This document shows, in pieces, positions 23,888-38,783 of a stretch of 64,000 nt of DNA (its first letter is position 1; each line of letters begins with the position of its first letter). The position numbers and the translations under genes were made by a program. The DNA lies in contig JASBNA010000062.1 in NCBI GenBank assembly GCA_038087015.1, positions 62,001-126,000 of the forward strand, in the 5' to 3' direction. This DNA is from Cerrena zonata (taxonomy: Eukaryota > Basidiomycota > Agaricomycetes > Polyporales > Cerrenaceae). A model generated the notes under the pieces. The model had not been told where the DNA came from and made no database searches. It saw nothing but the letters and a program-made list of their open reading frames with translations.

Positions 23888-25483
23888 CTATTCCCATCTG
23901 AAAACGACTTCGTCGGCAGCACTCTGTAGTTCAGAAGAGAATCTACCTGGAACGATGAGAGCGAGAGAGCTTCTGGGCGGATTTGCAGCGATGTAGGTGA
24001 AAGTATGCAATCGAGCTCCCTTGCGCCTTTCCTGCAGAGCAGACAAGGCAGTACATATGTCCTCCATCACCGACCTCTGTGGAGGCCATGACCCTTGGAT
24101 TCGCATTTTGCGTAGACTTGGCAAAAATAATTCGTCGCCCTCTACATCTACATGAAAGATAGAGGTCACGATTGTCCGGGAACCGGATCCTCCAAGACAT
24201 ATTTCAAGGTCTGTGATGCTCGGCAATTTACAAAGAAAGCTGTTGAAAGCCTGCCCATATATATCTTTTGAGTTGCTCCAAATTCCAAAAGTAATATGGC
24301 AGTGACCAACAACCGAAAGGTGAGGGGAAAGGGTGGTCGCGATTTCCCGAAGAGTGTCCCATTTAGGTTCGGAGAGTGTTCCTAGATACCCAAATGCGAT
24401 TGAGATCTCATCCAATCCGGACCTGCGCAGGTGGATGGAAAATCCAGTACCGCAATTGACATGGAACTCGAGGTCGGGATCTATGGATGAGGCCGCTTGA
24501 TCGAGAATCAACTTTGTTTTTAGTAAAAAAGGTAATGATGTGATATCTTCCTTGTGACCGTCCGTCATGTTTATGACTATGTGCTTGAACGCAGCCACAT
24601 GGTGGATTATCTTGATGATGGGTTTCGCTAGGCCTCTGAGTTCTAGACGCTGCAGAGATTTTAACATTTGAATCCCCTCATCGAGAAAATCGACAATCAC
24701 TTCCCCGAGAATCAAAACCTCCAAAAATGGGAGACGAGAGACCTGCTGTAGTAGCTCATACATGGTGTTAGGCTGAGACACATGATGCCCACAAAGGTCC
24801 AAAGTTCGAATTGTGTGAGGAAGGGGTGAAGACACCCACATGTCGGGGATGAACTCAACTCGCTCTGCGATAAGAGTGCGTAGGTTGGGCATGACGTGAG
24901 ACAGACCGGGTGGAAGCCGATCGTAGGTGTCACTCGAGAGAACAACATTGGATAGAAATGGACAGATCGGTAATGTGAGGTGTGGTCTTTCTTCCAGCAT
25001 TAGATATTCGGTGCGAGGAAGGTGGTGGAGCAGCGTGCTCCAAGTTGCACTGCGACTGCTTGAATCCATTCGCCTGACCAGGATACGAAGTGGCAATGGT
25101 GCGGATAGTTTCAGAAATTCCTCGAGATGTGCAATCTGCTTGACTGGCGCCCTTATATGGTAGAAAAGGGAAGGAGTTCCCATAACAAGATTCCGCCACG
25201 CCTTACAAACGTGTGCTAGCCTGAACCACCGGTAGGTAAACTTTGACTTCCTACATATTGCAGCACATATGCAGAATATTTCCACCAATATTTCTAAGGG
25301 AAGCATCCGGTTGATTAGTGGAGCGGTTTCGTTAAAGCAGCCTTGATATCGAGCAATCGCGCGACGAGGATGATGTACCATCACCGGGCGATTCGAGGAG
25401 ACAATAGTTTCATGCTCTGTGATTGGGTTAAGTAGAGCTTCTGTGGCGAGTCCGGGGAAGAAAGTATGCGGCGGTACTACCAT
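23888..25483 (-). CDS. F-box protein, 531 aa
   Basis: A single uninterrupted frame starting at the ATG at 25,483. Residues about 55-105 form an F-box of the Agaricomycete type: a proline/leucine helix start (NRMLPLEILVEIFCICAAI), then the WFRLAHVCKAWRNLV signature and a PSLFYHI end. The remainder has leucine-rich repeat-like periodicity (for example LRTLIAERVEFIP, IRTLDLCGHHVS, FLEVLILGEVIVDF, LQRLELRGLAKP), as in F-box/LRR substrate adaptors. Such proteins bind Skp1 through the F-box and select targets for SCF ubiquitin ligases. The target here is unknown. Length and the intact frame suggest a working gene. Agaricomycete genomes carry large expanded sets of such genes, so it may be a lineage-specific copy. 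Confidence 0.8.
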   Translation of the reverse strand: MVVPPHTFFPGLATEALLNPITEHETIVSSNRPVMVHHPRRAIARYQGCFNETAPLINRMLPLEILVEIFCICAAICRKSKFTYRWFRLAHVCKAWRNLVMGTPSLFYHIRAPVKQIAHLEEFLKLSAPLPLRILVRRMDSSSRSATWSTLLHHLPRTEYLMLEERPHLTLPICPFLSNVVLSSDTYDRLPPGLSHVMPNLRTLIAERVEFIPDMWVSSPLPHTIRTLDLCGHHVSQPNTMYELLQQVSRLPFLEVLILGEVIVDFLDEGIQMLKSLQRLELRGLAKPIIKIIHHVAAFKHIVINMTDGHKEDITSLPFLLKTKLILDQAASSIDPDLEFHVNCGTGFSIHLRRSGLDEISIAFGYLGTLSEPKWDTLREIATTLSPHLSVVGHCHITFGIWSNSKDIYGQAFNSFLCKLPSITDLEICLGGSGSRTIVTSIFHVDVEGDELFLPSLRKMRIQGSWPPQRSVMEDICTALSALQERRKGARLHTFTYIAANPPRSSLALIVPGRFSSELQSAADEVVFRWE

Positions 25484-29208
<3,725 letters not shown>

Positions 29209-30625
29209 ATGATTAGATAAGTTTTACAGGTAGTGATGTGCGGGAAGAAATACTGGTCATCAACGCTTGAAACGGAGGCTCTTATAGCAGTTTGCATCAA
29301 GATGTAGCGGATCGCAATGTGGAGTATAATTGGTGTCGGGACTTCGGATGATCGGCATCTGTAGTTAGCCACCGCGGTGAGTTGGAGGCTTTTCGGGGGG
29401 CTGGGGAACGTGTCACATCAGGTGCTCCAAATACGGCTCATGTTTAACTCATAACCGATATTCTTAAACCCACTTAACGACGGGTTGATAAAGCTTTGTT
29501 ACTATTGTGCCTTTCGAAAAACCTCTCCGCCTACTCATTTAGCTTTTATGCTGTTCTTTGGTGGTTCGTTTGTTAAATATATAAATATATCGGGCTGTAA
29601 AAAAGGAAACTATAGAAATATTCAATTACTAAGTGAGTAATTGTTTGTCTGCATGTCCATGACACCTATATATCATTTTTCGAGCCATGCCAGATCCTAC
29701 AAAACTAAGCCTGAACTCTCTGACGAAGTACAGTACTTGCTTTTGTCTTAGCACAACACCGCCAACATATTCCATATCTGGAAGGACTATATGGACGCTG
29801 GCCTGTCATTTCTAGCTATTTTCTAACTAGGGAAAATGCCGTCGCCTACGCCAGCTAGATCCCTTGCTTGGGAGCAGAGAAATGAATGTGATTCAACACT
29901 GAGGTAAGAGAGGCGATCCAAAGCTTGAAGCCTTCTGGGACCCTAGGCTTAAACTATCTTTTCGCGGTAATGGTAGTAGAAAATATAAAGAAATGTCACA
30001 CTTGTCACGCGTGCCCTAATACATCACGTCCGAGAGCCCACATTCTCTCCGTGTTCTCCTCGCCACGTCTTGCATCCCATCCGTCAAGTCCAGTCGCACC
30101 ACGTAAACCCCTAGAGAGAACAGGATGCAGGACAAGTCCTGCTGCAAAACTGCACTTTACATGTTATAGCTCGACACGCTCACTCGAAAGTGCCCGTCAC
30201 AACGGACACTTTCTCGCCCAATGGCCTCTGGCATGAAACGTCGATTATGATACCTCAGGCTGTGAGCTGTAGGTGTACAATGGAATGTCAATCTATGCCG
30301 TTTTTTGGCTCTCGTTCGAGCAGCAAATTTCTCGCTTTTGTCGACTCCCCATCGCCGTCCTCATTGTCTGCTCTTCATGAGTAGCATAGGATGAATTTGC
30401 ACATGTAGGTTTTCGTATCCATCGTGAACAGCTCTTTAATTAGTGTCTTATACAGAACCTTTCTCTCTTGCACTGGCGATTACACCTGAAGAACTCACTA
30501 CTTTAGTCATTGTATGTCTCAACTTTTATTAGATTTTTGGGTACGGAATGGTGGAATGGTGATGTTAATAGCTTTCTACATTCTATGAAATACATATTTC
30601 TACAAACAGATGTCTTTGTCAAAAA
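29209..30625. other. No recognisable gene
   Basis: Sequence after the ATP2 copy. A plus-strand frame at 29,925-30,236 (Cys/His/Pro/Ser-rich) has no recognised motif. Nothing else supported. Confidence 0.4.
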
Positions 30626-33117
30626 TTAGTCCACCTTGCGACGTTTGGCAAGTGGAGACTCTTCTGGGCATGGTTTGTCCGAGTCTTTCAATGAAAATTT
30701 GAACCTACGTTTGCTATTTGACGAGTGTTGCAAGTGAGTCGGATTGGATGCAAGGACATGAATTTGTTCGATATAAGCACAGAAGGTCTCCTTCGCCTGA
30801 TCTGTGTTATGACTGATGATATATTTGACCAAACTAAACATCATAATCACGGTGGCCCCCATAAGTTTCGACTGATATTCTCCAGGAAGGAGTTGGCGAC
30901 CGTCGATATCGAAGGCAGGTAGTGGGTGGAGGCGATGATTGTAACGGTTAAGTCGTTACACGGTCACTTTAGCACAATACGGTCTATGTAGCACTCACCT
31001 TTGATACACTCATGGAACATTGTAGATAGACTTATTACGTACCGGATGCAACGCTTCGCTTACCATCATATAGTTTCCTTTTTCATCCATATGGGCACTG
31101 TAGATATTTTCTCCTATCCTTCCGTCTCGTCTTATGTTTGTTTCTATTTGGTTCTATTCTTGGCATGGATACGTAGTAAATACCTCGCACTGCTCTACTG
31201 TACCCTCGTCGAATCAGCGCCAGTGTTGGCACCCCTTACGGTCTAAACATCGTCTGCCTTCGTCTCGCGTTCCCGCTCCTCCTGGTCCTCCTCTCTCTCT
31301 TTCGATTCCCTTCTGTGCATTTCTAGCTCCCACGGAAGGCTCGTCTTGACGTGTCCTTCACAATGAGTATATTGGAGGTCTCGTAACATGGTTTGAGAGC
31401 TTTCCAAAGTCAATGGGTAGTATTCTGGATTGACGTCTCGCGGAAGAGATTCTAAAAACCATGTAAGCGGAGGCTATGATTACATTAGTTTAGAAATGAA
31501 TTGACTGACCAAATGTACCATCCGCATTTGTAATATTTTCGGTCAGGACCGTTGGCTCGCTTCGCCGTCTGTAAGCGCAAAATATCCATTCAATATCTAC
31601 GGTTACATTGCATCTACGATCCCAATCCAATATAAATATGGGCATTCATGACTAAAATAGGGTGCAACGAAAGTGAAACTGGTACAGAACCTGACTTGTG
31701 AACGGTGACATGTGACATGTGACATCTCATGCAAGACGAAGTGGTAACAGTGCGTGACTTGGAACGCGTTGTGTGTCACGGTGTGGCAGTCGATGCCAGG
31801 ATGAAACGTGAAATTTGTACTTTTTTGTTCCCTAGCTACACCCCTAGCCAATGTATGCTCGCTCCGCTCGCAATAATCTTCAAGCCCATCAAAGTCCTGA
31901 ATTCTCTAAAATACCCTTTTGAGAACGAGGCGACTTGGGAATGTGATGAAACTCACCTGCATAAGTTTAAACCGAAGCTGAATGCGAGCTGGAAGAGATT
32001 CAACCTTGTTCTTTTCAAGAACGACTCCCTCGTGCTTGGAGATTTTGGGGTTGTAACATTGATTGAGAAGGACCCGTAAGTTAGCCATACCCAAGGTAAA
32101 GTGTCTGTCCAGCTCCGGAAAGTCAGCATCCGAAGGTGCTTGGATAGTGCAGGATAGCTTGATATCCTCAAACTTGGAAGGCCTGAACCCCTTCCAGTTT
32201 ACATCGGACTGTAGCCAGTAATCCTGAGGTGAGATCTTGGCAATAACAGCCAGCATCGCAGGTGCGGGCGGACAAGGAGAGGGTGATGTCACATCATCTG
32301 GGTCCCTATTTGCACATTCCTCTTGATACGCCTGCAAGAGCGACTGTGATACCAGTCTTCGACATAGCCCATCTTGATTCCAAATATAGTTCATGCATAC
32401 ACAACCCCCCGAGAGACTTATCTTCTCTGCTTCAAGCTTATCGAGTGCGGAAGCTAGAAGTTGATGATGATGAGTGGGAGAGGGCTTCTTAGGAATCTCT
32501 GGGGACGATGTCTAGAGTTTGATTGGCGCAAGTCCGACATAATAAAGCAATCAAATTAGATACTTACAGAAGAGGAGGAACAATCTATGTTTTCCTTTGT
32601 TTGAGGTGATCCGATGTTCGCTTGAGACGGAGAACGGCAGGGCAACTTGGTTATCAAATTAGTAGATATAATCTTATAGCCTCAAGCGAATAACTTAGCT
32701 TACAATGTTGTCTGATTCTAATAATTGAGTTGTCTTTTTTGCTTTTTCAATGGCAGACTTCTTCGATTTCAGCTATAGTTATGTAATAGTTATTACATGA
32801 AAAATTATGGGAAATGATGATCGTACTTTATGCTTGTCAGTTTCGTCTCTAGTGTCGGAAGTGGGGCTGTTCTGAGATCAGGTCTGAGCAGCATTCCGAG
32901 CACCAGATTCCATGACTACTGCTGGCAGTGCTGCATGAGAACTCGCAGCAATCTGTTTGTCACGGCTATGCTAAAGAAGTAATGTTTATTATTCGACAAT
33001 AGGTATCAAATAATAAGATAAATACGCTTGACAGTGACTCACCCTTGTTAGGTATTTATAGGTTACTACGGATGTAGATGTCGCGTTCGCAGGGGGAGGA
33101 GATAAAGGAGTAGACAT
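30626..33117 (-). CDS. Hypothetical multi-exon gene
   Basis: Starting at the ATG at 33,117, the first six exons join in phase 0 without a stop: 33,043-33,117; 32,920-32,970; 32,827-32,871; 32,704-32,772; 32,568-32,645; and one beginning at 32,511. Introns of 48-72 nt lie between them. The N-terminus is Ser/Pro/Thr-rich, then Lys-rich (LKSKKSAIEKAKKTT). The sixth exon holds a compact region with ISPQDYWLQSDVNWKGFRPS and DADFPELDRHFTLGMANLRV. Later minus-strand frames at 31,395-31,480 (LPRDVNPEYYPLTLESSQ) and 30,626-30,885 (DIDGRQLLPGEYQSKLMG, ending in a basic KRRKVD tail) fit as downstream exons, although the joins at 30,900-31,900 were not resolved. The end may carry a nuclear localisation signal. 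I do not recognise a function. Confidence 0.55.
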
Positions 33118-33648
33118 CGCTGAAGGATAGAGAAGAAACACAAGCAGTACGTATGTGTATGGCCTTTCGTATGCCAGGATATTGTGGCTTTATATCAAAA
33201 AAACCAGTCGAGAATGGTTTTCTCGACACGGTCCAGAAGATACATGTCTTTTACAGGAGGGTCTCCGGATATATTCTGGACAATAGGTTAGGTCTTACCA
33301 TTTAGACGGAACATAGTACGCGGGCGATAGCAGATTCGGGTATAAGGAAAGGAACAAGGCCAGAATCAAAATACGTGCTACTTTCGGCCAAGCGAAGCAG
33401 TTTGTATAAGCGAACATGTCATGGAGCCCTCGCGGACATTTTAACTATGACTAAATTAGATTGCATAATGCAAGTGGTCACCTGGTCGCGCCAAAAAGTC
33501 TAGAATATCTTGGACCGGGCGTGGATGGGCGTGCCTTGTTGGTGGGGTTGGATTCTACATGCCGATTCCGATTCCAAGATCAAGTTGATCCTGTCCCTTT
33601 CCCAGAATTCGACACATTTTTATCTTATCCTTCCCGAATCCAAATTCA
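33118..33648. other. Intergenic, no feature seen
   Basis: Lies between the divergent starts of the 33,117 gene and the Helitron reading frame. No motif or repeat recognised. Confidence 0.5.
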
Positions 33649-35604
33649 ATGGATACACTCAAAGACGATCTCGCACAACTCACCATAGTAGAAATCCGGG
33701 ACCTAGTAAGGGGTATGATTCCGATCCCAAGACCGTTGATGAAGAAAGCGGCCATTATCGATCATATCGCAACACAGGCTGGGTCCAATACGGAGTGGTT
33801 AGAGACACTTGAACAGACCCATCATGCATTTAAGGAGCACAAACGAGAGCTAGAGCGACAGCGAAGTCGACGGTGTGGTTCAACACCAGAAGGGATTGTG
33901 CCAGAAGAAGTGATGGAAAGGCCGACACACAGGTTAGAGGAATGGGAGTCACCGGATGAGAGTAAATTTCTCCAGCTGCCAACGAAGGAGCAGATTGATA
34001 ACTGTCATGCTCAGTTTTGTGAGGCGACATCTAACAGAAGTCTTGAAACAAAAATATGTGCGGTCTGTGCCAGAGAGATTGATGGTGTAACATTGGGAGA
34101 AGTCCTCACCATTGCTCTCGATGAACTCCCAAATGCACATCGTCTAATTCCTACACGCCCACATCCTTCGCACACGTTATACAGTAGGATGTCGCTGGAA
34201 CCCACTGCGGTAGAGTGTAGGGAAGACGGGTCTACTTGGCTGACTATTTGCAAGTCGTGCCATCATGACCTCAGCACAAGGTCCAACGCCACACTCCCAC
34301 CCAAGTACTCTCTTGCAAATAATCTTTGGATAGGTCCTATTCCATGGATTCTATCACAGTTGACCATACCAGAACAATTACTCATCGCTCACCTATATCC
34401 CCGAGTATTTGTATTCAAACTCTCCCCAAAATCATTCACAAATCCCGACACCTCAATGCTTCAACGTGCTATGTGATGCACCGTAACCACGTATTCTTTG
34501 GATGTTCAGGGAGTGCAAAATATTGTCGAAGGTTTGCTGATGCCTCGAAAGCCTGAAATGATTGCATCTGTGATTTCAATCACGTACATTGGCATGGGGG
34601 GGGGGCGGACAGGCATCAGCTTCGGAAGCTATTTGGGGTCTGTCGGGGGATGGTAACACAAGCACTCGGGTGGTTGAAAGCCAACAATTCACGATACTAC
34701 GGAAACATCACTATCAGCTTTGAGAACTTGTCGCTCCTCCCAGAAGATGACATACCTCCGGAAATCGATGGACTTCTTCATTCTGATGATGTTGGTATCA
34801 TCGATCAAGAAGGTGCCGGATATGTTCCTGATGGCGAAAATAACCTGGAAGCGCACAGTAAGTGTTATAATTAACGTACAGGATCCATATAAGATACAAG
34901 AATAGCTTACGAAAATGTTCTCCAATAGACGAAAACTCTTCTGAGGGACCAGATGTCATCCCACTTCAAGTATCTGGGTGGATTGGCACTGATCTGTCGA
35001 AGCTTTCGGCAAATGAGATGATGTTATGGGGTCTATCAAATTTGTGGAAAGAGGGAAAGGAAGGTGGTTATGCCATAAGACATAGTCATTACCTGTCTCA
35101 GATTTTCCACAAACGACGGCGAAAATGCAGTCAGATGAATCTATGGAGCCTAGAGAAGGCAACGATGAGCCGAATGACTTGAACTATTCTGAACGTGCCT
35201 TTCCAGTACTCTTTCCGTATGGTACTGAGGGACTTGAAGCGTCCCAACCTATTCCTGTCGACTTCAAAGACCACATTCAATGGACTCTTCAGTATCATGA
35301 TCGAAGATTTTGAACTCATGAAACATTTCCATTTGTGGTCTTTGGAATTTCGCAGAAACAACAGGTGTTAGGTGCATCCAGAGTCCAGATTCGAAGAAGA
35401 GATTTTGAGCGTGATGCTCTCAGTATCGCCCAGATCACAAAGGCTCACCCACAGATGCTCTATTCCCTCCTGCAAAGGGACCTGGGCGAAGAGTGTTTCC
35501 CAGAAAGTGGTACTCATTGGGCTACATTCCTTGCCCTCCAAACATCTTCACACTTTTCCGTACAGATTTTGCCATCAGGAACATGTCCCTGGATCCGTTG
35601 ACAG
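33649..35604 (+). mobile_element. Helitron fragment: DUF6570-like block and Helitron helicase-like N-terminal domain
   Basis: A 275-codon frame at 33,649-34,476 contains CAVCAREIDG, CKSCHHDLS and the strongly conserved LPPKYSLANNLWIGPIPW with EQLLIAHLYPRVFVFKL. This is the block preceding Helitron helicases in basidiomycetes. Reading on through frame changes gives LLMPRKPEMIASVISITYIG, LGWLKANNSRYYGNITI, then NYSERAFPVLFPYGTEGL and QIRRRDFERDALSI, which belong to the Helitron-like N-terminal domain. A G9 run at about 34,598-34,606 is one place where the frame breaks. The Rep HUH motif and helicase are absent beyond about 35,604, so this is a truncated, non-autonomous remnant. Neither Helitron terminus (5' TC, 3' CTRR hairpin) was located. 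Confidence 0.75.
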
Positions 35605-36804
35605 CCGTTTGCAGAATCCTAGCTCGCCCCACCAGAAATCACACTTATATAATGTGATCATGACCCCACTTGCCGAAGGGCTTTTGAAAAAGAACCAGGA
35701 GTAAAGCTCCCCTTTCTCTTGCGCTTTGAGCAACAGATGATTAATTAGCTTCTCACAAGGTCAAGCCAGCTTATACCAGCAGCTCAGACAAAGTATCAAG
35801 GCTTTCATGAGCGCAACACGAAATCTATGGGTGTCCTAAAACGGTAATTAGGCACCACAGCTCCAACCCGCTTATTTTGGGGGCGAGCCAGTCTCCGTAG
35901 CTGACCATATGCGGACAAAGGTGGGATGATAGTCGATCCCTGACCTTAGCATATGGGGGCGAGTTAGCATTCTGCAAACGGCTGGAAACTAACAATAAAT
36001 CAGTATTGAAGATCCGAGTCGTGGGTGAGTGATGATCGTGAATTTGTTCTCATGAACAGATCTGATGAGTTTCAAAGAAGTGTATTGATTGGAAAACCAA
36101 AGGATACTTACCGCCAGGTTTGAGACGACTCGTTCGCTCAATTGGCGCCACAGAGAAGCTCAGTGCAATCAGAAGGGCCTAATTGCAAGCTCAGGCTACT
36201 GAATATTGAATGCTTCGCGGGCCCAAGTCCGTGCGAGTCAGCGCGTCTATTTGGGCGTTTATGTTCAGACTCCGCTGGACACCACGTAAGTTCCACCTTA
36301 GAGACGTTAGCGCGTTAGCCTCTACCGTAGGGTGAACGATTGTCTTTATCCTGGGTAGAGGCTGTGGCTGAGCCTAGAGTTAGCTAGAAAGTGCTGTAAG
36401 TGCCCGGGAGTGATCGGGATTGGATTTGACCAAGTTTTGTTGCAGAGATGATGCATCCGAGTCATGGCTTCATTCCGCCCTACCTGAAGTTCCAGAGGTT
36501 ACTAGGTTTGGGAATCAATACGAGGTATGTGTAATCTCTATCATGCAGCGATCTTCAGCTAATACAGGGCTACAGACTATATGAGATCGCCACGTCAAGG
36601 TTTCAGTGAATCTATTCGGAAAAGTGCCTGTTGCCACGGACATTTTTCCACTAGAACGTCTGAGCCTGGCCTCCCAACCGTCGGTCGGCATAACTTCGAC
36701 TCTAATCCCCCCTAGAGGAGCGGATGGATGTTCACACTCGCTAACACAACCTCCTCATCTCCACATCACGTGAAAACCTACATCTCCCGTGAGGATGTTA
36801 ACGC
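35605..36804. other. No recognisable gene
   Basis: Follows the abrupt end of the Helitron coding homology. Short frames only. No terminal hairpin recognised. Confidence 0.4.
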
Positions 36805-36806
36805 TA

Positions 36807-37025
36807 CTATCACACCACCGGAGTTTGACCAAATTGTCAAACTCTATGCATTCTACAGTTTCCGCAAATAATTTAAATCAGCGGTGCAAGTATATGGCAG
36901 AGATATACTACTACATGAACTGTACAGATTTATAGCAGGTTCGGTGTAAAATTGAGTGTGCCAGAGGGGAAAGGGTAGGATTTTGACACTAGAGTTTGAA
37001 GCGTCAAACTCCGGTGGTATGATAG
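36807..37025. mobile_element. 219-bp MITE with TA duplication and hairpin termini
   Basis: The left end is CTATCACACCACCGGAGTTT from 36,807. The right end is its inverted copy, finishing at 37,025 with one mismatch over about 22 bp. TA borders both sides (36,805-36,806 and 37,026-37,027). Each terminus carries its own stem AGTTTGA...TCAAACT. A second copy, inverted and lacking one terminus, is at 49,566-49,757 and shares the interior (for example ggttcggtgtaaaattgagt). Confidence 0.8.
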
Positions 37026-37027
37026 TA

Positions 37028-38783
37028 TGTTGGACCAGATGAATCGCATCCGAGAGAACATCTATTATACAAAAGAGAGTGGTCTCCGAGATCCCCGAGA
37101 CAAAGAGGCCCTCTGATTGGCTGATACTTATTACCTCTCCCACGCTCGACCTAACCCTATGTACGTACGTTCCTGTGTTCCGAGCCTGCTTACTACCACA
37201 TCGTCCTCTGCTTTCTTGACTCAACGATGTCCTTTATATATCTCTTGAATCCTGAACATGAACTTGGACCAATCAATCCGACTCTCTGGGATCTTGACCT
37301 TTTTACAGTTGTGATATTGTTGTAACCCACGGCGCCATTAACTGCCCGCCTAATTGGGCTTTTCGTGGTTGACCACCGAAGGGTGCAGTACAGTGTATCC
37401 CTACAAGAGGCAAGAATACCCTATTCTCTCTATGTCATCCCAAGTTCCAATAATGGTCATATCTGTCTTTAGATATCACCAATACCTCCTTGCTGAAGCT
37501 GCTGCCAATGTTCCGTCTCGCTGAGAAGAGGAATTGTACCCCGGGAGTCATGTTTGAGGCAGACGTTTAGCTTTCCTCATGCGAAAGAGTACAAATATGG
37601 GGGTCGATGACCTCTATTACTCAAACAGTCCCTCCGCCGACTTCAAAGCCTTCTACAACATTTGTTATTGATGCTTGATTGATGCTTGAGACAACAGCCT
37701 AGAATGGACTCTGAGCTACTAGCCCGCAACAAACATCTATGAGAAAACTTGGAGGTGAGGTAATATAACTGCTTCTCTTTTACCTGTCTGTTACTTGGGG
37801 TTGGCTCATGTCTTCCATGTGGACGCCTCCATATCCTCTGCACCCTGTCTCGAAGATATTCCTCTACCTGTTTCTCACTTCAGTCCACTCTCAGCTTGAT
37901 CAGCTTACATTCATGTTCATATTTTGATTGTATATACATAATATATATATCTTAAATCACAATAATGAGAACCACTGACATTGGGTAAAACACCAGATAC
38001 CTCACCCTAAGCGACAGAGCTGCCGGTCCCAAACCGGCAGCGGAGGAGCGTCTTCAGATGGGAGTACTATGCGCGGTAATTTCAACTGTGTTTCATTTTG
38101 AATTCAAACATTTTACCTTATCATCTCTACGTCCCCTGTAAATTAAGATCGCAAATGCTAGTGAGTGATACTAAGCTCGCTAATCTATATGAGTTCAATG
38201 TTTGCAGCGGACAAGTACAATCATATGTAACTAATTACGCAGTTATCGTGCAGCCGCACGGGTTCCTGCTAGTTACAGAAATGCAACACCGGGTTTTCAA
38301 CCCACCGGTACCACCCACCTCTCCTGCTCCCACTGCTACTGTTGGGAATGTCCCTCGAGCAACACGCGGACAGGGAAGAGGACGTGGTTGTACGTCACTT
38401 AGTGTTCATGCACCCAGTGAGAATCGACAATAGGCGGAGCGAGGGAGAACAGGGTATATCTGAAATGAGGGGTGTCCACCTAGGCAGGTATAGAACTTCC
38501 CGTACAGCCCATATGGATTTTTGCTGAGTTTTCACGTTCGACCGTCAGAATGCAAGCGCCGAAGCTATTGTCATGCTCGCGCGACGCGTTCACGCAGTAA
38601 CTACAAGACACAAGACATCTCTGCGTGTTACTTACCAGCTGTGCCACTAACTATTGTCTCACCGCATCTATCCTCGTTCCAGCACCCTTTTATCTACAAA
38701 ACGTGCCGTTTATCCTTCCCATTCTCTGTTAACTCATACTAGTACCTCTAATAAACCCCTTTAAATCCTCGGAAATCAGCAGT
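37028..38783. other. No recognisable gene
   Basis: Mixed sequence with an AT-rich TATATA stretch at about 37,930-37,955 and only short open frames. It may include the 5' flank of the Tnp2 element, but no terminal repeat could be paired. Confidence 0.4.

Noticed and set aside
31700..31725. Repeated tgacatg words as a regulatory array
   Set aside because: Only about three copies of a 7-bp unit; can arise by chance slippage.
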